This document shows positions 9,701-21,700 of a DNA stretch of 23,402 bases, one piece after another. The stretch is taken from contig DAOUBP010000018.1 in assembly GCA_034432655.1 (NCBI GenBank), forward strand, positions 1 through 23,402. The letters are read 5' to 3'. Numbering within the stretch: the stretch's first letter is position 1; each line of letters starts with the position of its first letter. Source of the DNA: DAOUBP01 sp034432655 (GTDB lineage Bacteria > Chloroflexota > Anaerolineae > CG2-30-64-16). A program made the position numbers and the translations under genes. Under the pieces are notes generated by a model. The model was not told where the DNA came from and did not search any database. It saw only the letters and a list, made by a program, of their open reading frames with translations.

Positions 9701-12700
9701 AGTTTGACCGCACCAGCGCGTATCAGTACGATTATGATGACCTGGGGGCGTTCACAGTTGATGTGACCAGGCCGGGCGTGTTCAGCCAGCGCTTTCAACA
9801 AGCCGGTGATGATGTCACCCTCGACTGGGCAGTGAGCGATCCGTATGACTGGACCACCTGCCCGGCCGCCGACACGGCCGGCCAGGTAGGGCGCGCGGCC
9901 GAGTTCGACGGCGTGGACGATGCCATTAGCGTGCCCTATACCTCGACCATGGACCTGCCTATTTTTACCGTGGGCGCGTGGGTACAGCCCAGGGACGTCA
10001 TCACCTCTCATGCGCAAATGCTGATCAACAAGGGTACAAACTACAAGTTGTACATTTCGCCCGGCGGCATGACGGTCACTTTAGAGGCGGTTCTTTACTA
10101 TCAAGATCACGGTTGCCCTCACGAGTCAACGCGGGTGAACAGCACAGCGCCGTTGCTGATGAACCAGTGGAATCACGTGGTGGGCACGTTTGACGGCAAG
10201 GCGCTCAAAATTTACGTAAACGGCTACGAGCAGGGCAGCACCACCACCACCAACACTCCTGCCGCTTGCACAAGCAGCGACTCACTTGAGATTGGCGGTG
10301 GCGGCAGTCAGGCTTTTCACGGACGCCTGGACGAAATCACACTGTACAATCGCGCCCTCACGGCTTCTGAGGTGCGAGACCTCTTTTTGTACCAGGGCAA
10401 GCTGGTCGAAGAACGCAGCAGCCACAGCATCACCATAGATAAGGAGGCGCCCATCTCTGTGTTGCGCTCTTACACATCCACCTTCCCGTATATGGCAAAC
10501 AAGGATACGGTGATGCATGTCGAAGCCCACGACCCCACCTCTGGCGTGGAGCTGGTGGAAATGGGCGTCAATGGAGTTTGGGGCAGCCCGCCCAATCGCC
10601 TGGACGTGCCGCCCTGTCTGGACGCCGTCGGCGGCTCGGCCTGGTGTCCCACGTTCGATCCGACCCGGCTGGGAGGCGAGGGAGTCTATACGCTTCAGAC
10701 CCGCGCCACCGACCGCGTAGGCATTCAGGAGACGCCCACCCGCACTTACACGCTCTACGTGGACGACACGCCGCCGCAGGTGACCGCCGGTTGGAGCGGG
10801 AACGTCCTCGGCGCTGCGCTACATCCAACCCGGCCCAACACCTGGAGGGTACGCCTGAACGGCACCGTGCAAGACCCAACCATCCGCGGATCGAGTGGAG
10901 TGGCCGGCAGCGGCATCCCATCCGATGGCGTCTGGGTGACGCTGCAACCTGCCCAGAGCGGGCCAGCCGGCAACACAAGCCAGCAGGCAGAGGTAACGGG
11001 CCATACCTGGAGCATAGACTATGCCCTGGTTGGCGCTATGCCCACCGGCCGTTACACCGTCACGATCACGGCCAGGGATCGAGTGGGCAACGAAAGCATC
11101 GCTGATCTGGGCGTCGTCCAGGTAGATGCCACCGCGCCCGCCGCCGACCTGAACACGTGGACTGTCCCCACCACGACCCTGACCGCTACCCTGCCGCTGA
11201 CGGGTGTCGTCAGCGAACTACCGGCGCTTGCAGATACGCTGCTGCGCTTGCATTTGGAAGAGGAGGCCGGTTCTGTCATCTTCCGCGATAGCTCCGGCCT
11301 GAACCATCACGGCAGTTGCGTGGGCAGCGCCTGTCCGCTGGCCGCTGTCACCGGGCAGTATGGCCGCGCCTTGCGCTTTGATGGCACGGATGACGTCGTG
11401 CGCATCTCGCACAGCGCGATCAATGAACTCCAATCCGGCTTTTCGATCGCCGCGTGGATCAGCCCCGCGCAGTTGTCCGGCACTCAGTATATCGTGGCTG
11501 CGGCCAGGACGAGCAGCGACAACGGGTTTGGCTTTGGCCTCAACGGCGCCAGCCTGCGCTTTACATCCTTCGGCGTCGGGGACTATGATTTGAGCGGCGT
11601 CAGCCTTCAGCCCAACCGCTGGACGCACGTAGCCGCCGTCATGGATGGCGAGAACGCCGTCACCTTTTACGTGGACGGCATCGCCAGAGGTACGGTCACG
11701 CACACAGTCTCGCTCAACGCCGATACCGATGACGAGCTGCTCGTCGGCACGACGACCGCCGCAGGCAGCAGTGTCACCGACGGGCCATTCAACGGCCGCA
11801 TAGATGAACTGGTCGTGGTAGGGCGGGCGCTTGCAGCGGACGAGGTGCGCGCGCTGGCCCAATCCCAGGCTGTGGGGGTGGATGGCGTCCAGATCGCCTT
11901 CCGGCCTGACCTGCCCGGCTCGCCTTTCTACAATGAAAAGCCGCTGCCCTCGCAGATCTTGCATGTGCCGTTGGACGATCAGCCGGACGAGAACGGCGTG
12001 CTCTCCTTCCGGGATATTTCCGGGCACGTCCTCGATGGCGTCTGCGAGGGTGAAGCCTGCCCCACCACCAACGGTCAGGCGGGACGCGCGGGCAGCGCCG
12101 CTCACTTTGACGGCCTGCAAGATTACGTGCGCTTCAGCAACAGCGCCGCCAATCAGGTAAGCTCCGGCTTTACCGTGATGGCCTGGATGAAAGCCGGGCA
12201 ACTCTCCGGCTTCCGCCCCATCCTTGCCACGGCGCGCACCCACAGCGATAACGGCTTTGCTTTTGGCACGAACGACACCGGCCTGCGCTTGTGGGCTTTT
12301 GGCAGCCAGCAGTACGACGCCCCCGGCGTCACGCTCGTCCCCAACGTCTGGTATCACGTGGCGGCGGTGGTGACAGGCGACGGCTCGCTGGTGTTCTACG
12401 TCAATGGACAATACGCTCCGACCGTCCCTTACACATCCGCTGCTCTACCCGATACCGACGACGATCTGCTCATCGGCGGCATGACCGAAGTGGGAGCGGC
12501 CTCGCCCTCGACCTTTTTTGCCGGATTGCTGGATGATGTGCGCGTCCTTAACACCGCCCTGAACGAAGTCCAGATTCGCGCGCTTTACCTTTCGGCCAGC
12601 GACGGGTTGGTGCTGACGCTGCCTTTTGAAGAATCCCGGCTGGTGGATGGCAGTACCGTGACGGACGATTCGGACTGGCATCACAACGGCACGCTGCACA

Positions 12701-15700
12701 CCGGCGATGTGACGAACAAGGCCGTTGCGGGTAACGTCGGCGCGTATGCCTTGCAGTTCGATGGCCTGGATGATTCCGTGTCTGTGCCGGATAGCCCCGC
12801 ACTCGACCTGGATACCTTTAGCGTGGGGGTCTGGGTTTTTCCCACGGAGGTCAAGTCCCAACTTCAGCCGTTGATCGCCAAGGGAAGTGTCGGGGGAAAA
12901 CACAACTATGGGATGTTTATCCAGCAGAATTCCGACCGGGTTTACCTTTCGCTTCAGGATGGTGGCTGCAGCACGAGCTATACATACGTCACCGCTCACG
13001 GACTGAACTTTAACCGGTGGAACTATGTGATGGTGACCTATGATGGCGCCCGGCTCAAGGCGTACATCAACGGCGAAGCCGAGGCATTGGGCGATCTCAG
13101 CGTCCGCCTCTGCCGCAACGACCTCCCCATCACCCTGGGACAAGTGCCGGGAACTTTGCCCTTTACCGGCAAGTTGGATGACGTGCGCATCTACAGTCGG
13201 GCGCTTTCCGAGTTGGAAGTCAAGGCGCTCTATCAGAGCGGCTGGCGCGCGGCGACCGTGACCCCTGGCGTGACGGGCAGCAACCTGGCCACCTGGAACG
13301 CTCAAATCCCGGAGGGGTTGGAGGGTGCTTATGCGCTTGACCTGCGCGGAGTTGACGCAGCCGGTCATCCGGATAGCTCCGCTCAGACCCGCCGCGTGTT
13401 GAACGGCGAGATTGACACGCTGGCGCCGCGCGTCAATCTGACCCGGCAAACCATCGGCTCTAACTATCTTTTCACCACCATAGCCCAGGATTGGAACCTG
13501 ACGGAGGATGGCTTTTCGTCGCCGTGTGGCCCGGGTTCGGTCACGACGCGCGATAATTATCAATCGCCCTGGTATCTATCCGCCTCCGGCCAGACCTCCG
13601 CTCGCGAGCAGAGACTGTATCAACTGACCGCGCAGTGCTATGTTCCCATTGCGGCCAGCCTGGGCGAAATCGGCGCTTACGACACGCCCGGTCAATCGTA
13701 TGGCGTCGCCATCTCGGACACCTATGCCCTGGTCGCCGATGGCCCGGCCGGCCTGCAGGTGATTGACGTTTCTGATCCCACCCGTCCGCAACTTTCGGGA
13801 CACCTGGACATGGGGACATCGGCGTCCGGCGTGGCCATGGTGACCATGCCGCCGCCGCAGGCCACGCCGTATCTCTGGTCCACCTACCGTTTCGCACGGG
13901 ATGGGTATGGGATTGGCACCGATCCGCTCGACATAGCTATCAACGTTCCAGATGCGGGCACGCTCCAGGATATCAGGGTGCGCCTGCGCCTGGAGCCGGG
14001 CACCGGCAGCGGGCAGGCCCGCGTGATGCTCATCAGTCCCGATGGCACGCAGATTCTATTGCATCAGACCGACACGCGCCCCACGTATGGCAGCGGTCCC
14101 ACCGATTGTTCGCGGTGCAACATGGTCGAGTTTGACGACGCTGCAACGACTCCCATCGGCGCAGGGACATCGCCCTTTGTCGGCCCATTCCGGCCCGAGC
14201 AAAGCCTGTGGAGCCTGAACGGTCACAGCACGGCCGGGACCTGGATGGTGCGCTTTGAAGGCTTCTTCGGCAGCAGACTGTACTGCATAGCCCTGGATAT
14301 ACTGCGCGAACCTGACATGGCTCAGGCGCCCACTCCCTCTTCAACGGTCGCGCTGATGGTTGACGGCATCGTCACCGACCGCGCTCATACCCCCGGCAAG
14401 GGCGCCGGCCTGATGGCACCGTGTCGGCTACAGGACCCTGCACCACCCGCACAGACCGATCTACCTGACCTGGTGATTGATAGCATCGTGGCGCAGCCTG
14501 CATCGCTCGATCTCAACCAACCTTTTGTCGTCACCGTGACCGTCAGGAACGCAGGCACAGCCGCAGCAGGCGCTTCCACAACCGGCATCCACCTCGATGA
14601 ACTGCCGATTCCTGAACAGTGTCTGGGTTGGGCTTGTGTGGACACCCCGCCGCTGGGAGCGGGAGAATCCGTCGCCATCACGGCCACCCATCCCGGCTTT
14701 GCCAGGCCGGGTCAGCATGGCATCTTTGTCGGCGTGGACGAGCTGGGCCTTGTCGCCGAAGCCAACGAAGACAACAACATCGCCGGCCCCAGCATCGTCA
14801 CCGTCCCCTTCTTCACCGTAACGGCCACCAGCCCGGCCGGCAACGGGCACATGATCGCTCGCCATGGCGTTATCTCGGCCACGTTCAGCCAGCCGGTCAG
14901 CATCACCACGGTCAGTACGCGCACCTTTACCGTGTACGGACGGCAGACCGGCGTGTACACCGGAACCTATGCGGGCGGTCCGGTGCGCTTCGATGCCGCG
15001 CGCGACTTTAAGCCGGGCGAGGAGCTTGTTGCCAACTTGAGCATGGCCCTGCGCTCGACTGATGGCGAGTATCTTGTCCCCTATGCCTGGCAATTCCGGG
15101 CGGCGGTCACCGGCGGGACCGGCGTCTTCACCGATAGCGGCCAACTCTTGGGCAATCAAACCACCACCGCCGTGGCGTTGGGCGATGTGGACGGCGACGG
15201 CGACCTGGATGTACTGACGACAGGCTATCCGTCCAACACCCTGTGGCTCAACAGTGGCGGCGTATGGACCGATAGCCATCAAGACCTGGGCAGCGGCGCG
15301 CATGCTGTGGCGTTGGGCGACCTGGACGGCGACGGCGACCTGGATGCCTTTGTGGGCTATGGCGGCTTTTACGATGACATCCCCAACCGCGTCTTGCTCA
15401 ACACCGGCGGCGTGTTCACAGACAGCGGCCAGAGCCTGGGCAACGACAAGACTTTAGCCGTGGCGCTGGGCGACCTGGACGGCGATGGTGACCTGGATGC
15501 GCTGGTCGGGGACGATAGCCACAGCAAAATCCTGCTGAACAACGGCGCGGGCGTCTTTAGCGAGAGTCCATGGCTGGAGGAGCACTTTGGCCAGACAACA
15601 GCCGTGGCGCTGGGCGACCTGGATGGCGATGGCGACCTGGACGCCATGATCGCTATCTGGGCTCAGGATGTTCAGGTCTGGTTGAACGATGGCCGCGGCT

Positions 15701-18700
15701 TTTTGGGCGATGAACCCGTTCAAAGCCTCGGCATTGGCGCGTACACCCTGACCCTGGGCGATGTGGACGGCGATGGCGACCTGGACGCCGTCATGGTCTT
15801 TAGCGCAGGCGCGGGCAATCAGGTCTGGTTGAACGACGGCACGGGCAGGTTCAGCGATAGCGGCCAACGTCTGTATGACCGGCCCACCTACACTGTGGCG
15901 CTGGGCGACCTGGATGGTGACGGCGACCTGGACGCCTTTTTCGGACATGGCGGTGAGGTGGGAGAACCCAACACCGTCTGGCTGAACCATGGAAACGGTG
16001 CTTTTACCGACAGTAACCAACGCTTAGGCGGTGGAGGCGCGACGGTTGTCGGGCTGGGCGACCTGGACGGCGACGGCGACCTGGACGCCTTTGTGGGAAA
16101 CAGTGAAGCTGACACGGTCTGGATCAACAACGCAAACGCGCCCCTTGCCCATGACGACACCTTTACCGTGCCCGAAGGAAGCCGCAACAATCAGTTGGAT
16201 GTGCTGGCGAACGACACCGACGCCGACGGCGATGCGCTCAGGATCGTGGCCGTGGGCGCACCCACCCACGGCACCGTTTCTATCGGTGTCTCCGGTCTCT
16301 ATCTATTCTTCACGCCCACGCAATACTTTAGCGGCACCGCCGTCTTTACCTATACCGTCAGCGATCCGGGCGGATTGACCGACACGGCTCTTGTCACCGT
16401 CACCGTTGCAGGTATCAACGATCCGCCTATTGCCCGGGATGACGTGGATACGACGAATGAGGATATCCCCAAAGCGATGGATGTGTTGAGCAACGATAGC
16501 GACCCGGACGGTCAGATGCCGTTCCTGTGGGCCGTGACGACGCCGGCGCATGGCAGCGCCGCCATCATCGGTAGCGCGGTTGTGTATACGCCATCGGCGG
16601 ACTGGAGCGGCACTGATGGCTTTACTTACACCATCAGCGACGGCACGTTGACCGACACGGCGCGCGTCACCGTTACGGTCGTTCCGGTCAATGACGCGCC
16701 GCAGTTCACCACAGGCCCCGACCAGACGGTGCTTGAAGATTCCGGTCAGCATGTCGTGACCGGCTGGGCCACCAACATCCGGCCGGGTCCGGCCACCGCC
16801 ACTGACGAAGTGGGACAGGCACTCACCTTCACGCTGACCAATACCAACCCGTCTCTCTTCTCCGTCCAACCGCAACTGGATGTGTCAGGCACGCTCACCT
16901 TTAGCCTGGCTGCCAATGCGTTTGGCCACGCTGTCGTGACGGCGACCCTCCATGACGACGGCGGCACAGCCAATGGCGGGGCGGATACCAGTCTACCGCA
17001 GACCTTTGGTATCACCGTCACCGACATCAACGACCCGCCGACGCTGGCCCCGATTCCCGACAGGACGGTTTCGGCGGGTGTTCCTGACCAGGTCATCCTG
17101 AGCGGCATCAGCGCCGGGCCGAACGAAACGCAACCTCTGACGGTGACGGCCGGTTCGACCAACCCCGTTCTGATACCGCAGCCCACCGTCCTCTATGTCA
17201 GTCCCAACACAAACGGCGCTCTGCGCTTTACCGCGACCGAGGGCGAATCCGGCGTGGCCCGCATCGTCGTGACCGTCACCGATGGCCTGTCCGAAACCGT
17301 TCGCTCATTCCAGGTCACGGTCAGTGCGCTGCCGGCCAGAACCTATGCCTTAATCGCCGATGCATCCAGATTGCTGCGGGTCGTGGATGTCACCAATCCT
17401 GCCCACCCACAGTTGACGAGTACCTACAACGGAAACGGGGTGGGGCTGGATGTGGCCGCCCTGGGTCAGTATGCATTTGTGGCCGCCGGTTATGACGGCC
17501 TGCGCGTGCTCGACATCTCCTACAATCCGCCTGTAGAAGTGGCCGTCTACGCCACCTTGTGGCCTGTTCGAGGCATCACCATTGCTGGAACCCGTGCCTA
17601 TCTGGCCAATGACATGGCTGGCCTGCAAGTGCTGGACGTATCCAACCCCACCTGTCCGCGTTTCCTGGGCCGCTATGATACGCCGGGGTACGCAGCGAGC
17701 GTGGTCGTCTCTGGGACGCTGGCCTATGTGGCCGACGAAGGGGCAGGCTTGCGCATCATTGACGTTTCCGATCCCAGCATGCCCACCGAAATCGGCGCTT
17801 ACCTGCCGCCAGGAGGGCTGGCCAATGATGTCGTCATTTCAGGGTCTCTGGCCTATGTGGTCGGTTACGGCCTACACGTCGTGGATGTCTCCGATCCGCA
17901 ACACCCGCAGACGGTTCGCAGCATCATCACACCGCCGGGATTCCCCTATAGCAACCTGTCGCAGGGCATCGCTATCTCCGGGGAGCGGGGCTACCTGGCC
18001 GCTCGTACCCAGGGATTGCGCGTGGTGAACCTGGGCGGCGTGGCCCCCTCTGCCCGGGCATGCGATAGGTTTGGTAGATGTACCATAGTAGCCGCCACAT
18101 CCCTGCAAAGCACAGCGCAAACAGCCGCTCTCGCTCTGCAGGCGACCGGACAGGCAGGGGATCCATCCGCCGCCATCTGGAATGTGCCCCCGGTGTTGGT
18201 CAGCACCGACGCCATCTCGATCACCGGTCAGGCCAGCGCCCTCAGCCATACCTTGTACTCTCTGGTTGTCAGTGTAGATAGCGCCATCATCTACTCGGAC
18301 ACCTGGGCCAACGGCGCGCTCACGCGTACCCTGTGGGCCACCTCGTGGACGCCATCCGGCGAAGGCGCGCACGCGCTGAAGGCGACGGTCACAGATTGGA
18401 GTGGTCACACGGCCAGCGACGTGTTCACCGTCACGCTGGACACGCTGCCGCCCGAAATCAACATCACGCCCACGGTGCTCACCAGCACGCACTATCACCA
18501 ACCCAGGATGCTGGACCTGACCGGCCTGGTCACCGATACCGGCGGTATCCAAAGCGTTCAGGTCACAGTGGAACAAGACGGCGTGTCCTACCCCGCCAGC
18601 GTGCAGGGCAATACCTGGCGCCTGTCCTGGTATCTGGGCCAGAGTCCGCTGCCTGATGGCCAGGCCTACACCGTCACAGCCCGGGTCACCGACGTCGCCA

Positions 18701-21700
18701 TGCGCACAGCCCAGGTCACCGGGATGGTATGGGCCGATGTCGTGCCGCCAACGCCGGTCGTCATCGCCATGAGCAGCAATGGCCGTTCCGTTGCGCCCGG
18801 CGACACCGTGCGGACGATTTCGCCCACGCTGGTCGCAGCCTGGACGGCCAGCAGCGACGGCAGCGGTTTGTCTGATTACCTGGTGGACTGGATCACCATC
18901 ATCACGAATACGCAACACACCTTACGCAACACGCAATACCCCACACGCACCTCACCCTTCGACCCCGGCGACGGCCAAAAGGTATCGGTGCGGGTGGGCA
19001 GTCAGGATAGCTACGGCCAACAGCGCTGGCAGAGCTGGGGGCCGGTTTATGTGGATAGCCCCCGCACGCCGGACTATGTCCCGCTGAACGACCGGGACGG
19101 CATCTATCGCGGCTGGATGGACAGCGGCTGTACTCTGGTGGGCGTGGATCGGCGGGTCAAGCAAACCGCTCAGGAAGGTTCAGCCCTGAGCGCCGGGCAG
19201 AAATTCTACGTCACCTGGAACGCCGAGGCGCTGCGCCTGGCCTGGACCGGCGCTAACTGGAACGACGACGGCGATTTGTTCATCTACCTGGATACGCAAC
19301 CCGGCGGCGCGACGCAAGTCTACAACCCCTACACGGCCACGAGCAGCAGCATCATCCACCTGCCCGGCGTCACGCCGACTTCGACGGCAAACGCCATGAC
19401 AGCCGATTACGCGGTGTGGGTGCAGGATTCGGCCACCGCTGCCTTGTTGCGCTGGGATGGCGGCGATTGGGTCTCATCCACCCTGCTCACCGCCGATCAG
19501 TACCGCTTTGCTTCTGATGTGAACGACGGACAGACCGATCTGTACCTGCCCTTTGCGCTGTTGGGCATAACGGATCCGCCCCATGCTTCACTGGGACTGG
19601 TGGCCTTTGCCACAGAGCCGGGCGCGCTCCGGCTGTGGGCCACCCAGCCCGGCGCCAACCCGGTCAACAGCCCGCGCGTGATCGAGACGGATGCCTATGC
19701 CGGCAACGCTTACGAGTTTGCCCTCAGCCAGCACTATCAATGGAATGGTCTGGGTGCAGGGCTATGCCCCAACGCCCAATACAAGGACGCCGACCTGCGC
19801 GTCAAGGTATCCGCCACGCCCGCGGGCAACGCCTACGGCTTCTCTGGCGACAATCTCTTCTGGCTGTGGAGATTGCTGCTGGGCGACAAAACCCCCGATG
19901 TGACCTCGCTCATGGACTGGCTGAGCGACAATCCGCCCGTGGGCGCCGGTCAGCGGATCACCTATACCCTTCACTATCGCAATCAGGGCGCGGACACGGC
20001 GACCGGTGTCTATGCCGACGTGACAGCCCACGATGCGCTGCGTCTGTCCGGAGGCGGCAACCGCATGGCGCTACCTCCCCACGACATGGGGCCTGGCGAA
20101 GAATACACCGCCACCTTTAGCGCCGTGGTGGATCCGGGCGCAAGCACCTTGCCGTGGGCCTCGGTGGAAATCGCGATCTATGACGCCACGCACACACCCT
20201 CCGGGCCGCCGCTAGAACGCCTGTGGGTAGACCACCACGTAGACCGCAGCGTCCCTCAATTCATGGACATTCAGCAGCCGGCCTACGTGCTGCGGGCGGG
20301 GCGCAACCTGCTGCAAGGTTACGTGTACGACGATTCGCCCGTGCCCACGATGACGTTGCACCTTGCCGGGCGCAGTCCACTCATCTGCCCGGACGCCACC
20401 CCGCAAGACGGGCAATGGTCGTGCATCCTGGACGCAACGGGCAGCAGCGACGGAGACACTTTCCAGGTGAGCCTGCAAGCCACAGATAGCTTTGGACAAT
20501 CCAACGCCCCCACCAGCCCCCAGACCTTTGTGGTGGATACCATCCCGCCTACCGTCACGCTCGACCTGACGATGAGTCAGATGCTGCCCGGCGGCGTGGT
20601 CAAGGGCAGCGCGTACCCGTTGTTCGGCCAGGTGCTGGATAATCATGGTCTGGGCCGCGTGGAGGCGTGCCTCGAAGGCAGCAGGTGCGTGCCGGCCGAT
20701 GTTCAACTTACCGGCGCAGACACGGTTCACGTCTACGAGGACGTGCCTGCCCCACCCATCACCATCAACAACGCGACCACGTGCGCGGGTGGCGAAATCG
20801 TGCGCACGTTTGTGGTGACGGATCGTTTTGCCATCGGCGAGGTGAGCGTGGGCCTGGACATCGAACACACCCACCGCGACGATGTCCGTGTTGACCTGGA
20901 ATCGCCGTCTCACACGCGCGTGCGGCTGCTCTCCGATGACGGTCTGGTGGGCACCAACTATCGCGATTACGACGTGCTCCTGACCGATGCGGCGGTGAGT
21001 CCTTACAACGCCCGGCACGACGACGACGTGCTACCGCCCTTCTACGACCGCGAGGCTCGCCCCTACGAGTCCTTGCGAGCCTTCAGGGGGCAACCTTCGG
21101 CCGGCGTGTGGACGCTTTACATCTGCGACGCGAATCCATCGGCGGACCATGGTTTCTACCACCGTGCCAGCCTGACGCTCAAGCCGCAACCGGAGCGCAC
21201 CACGCCTCGATCGGGCGACTGGTCCTTTACGGTGCATAACACGGGAGACCTGGACTATGTTCAGCAGACCGTGTCCATCTATGGCGTGGACCTGGCGGGC
21301 AACCGCACGGCGGAGCCGCTGGTCGTGAACGTCACGGTGGACAATGTGCCGCCCGTGCTGACGGTGACGCAGTGGGTAAGCGCCGCGGTGTTCAAGCCCA
21401 GTGTTCGCGTGCTGAGCGGCCTGGCTCACGATGGCGGACAGGTGGCTCAGATCGCCGTGCTCGTGCAGACGCCGGAAAGGGTTTATCAAGAATTGGCGAC
21501 GTGGAACGGAGAGGCATGGCAGTTCAATCTGCAGCCAGCGAGTCTGGGGCGCTACATCCTGTGGGTCAGGGCGTATGACCTGGCGGGAAATGTCACGCTG
21601 GCCGGACCTTACGCCGTGGACATCACGCCTCCTCATCAGGTATTCCTGCCGGTTATCATGCGCAACCATACACCTGCCTATCGGATATTCCTGCCCGCTG

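Noticed and set aside
2875..12411. Several long minus-strand open frames opposite the giant gene (for example 2875-4227, 4282-5796, 6157-7944 and 11218-12411).
   Set aside because: They lie wholly inside the plus-strand gene, whose protein shows clear domains throughout. Their translations are rich in R, H, G and A without recognisable domains, as expected for the reverse strand of a high-G+C repetitive gene.
13813..13842. GTSASGVAM, resembling the subtilase active-site serine motif GTSMAAPHVAG.
   Set aside because: It lies in the strand of an LVIVD repeat, lacks the following P-H, and no Asp or His subtilase motifs are nearby.
18909..18950. ACGCAACAC repeats as a CRISPR array.
   Set aside because: Units are about 9-10 bp, degenerate and without spacers of constant length.
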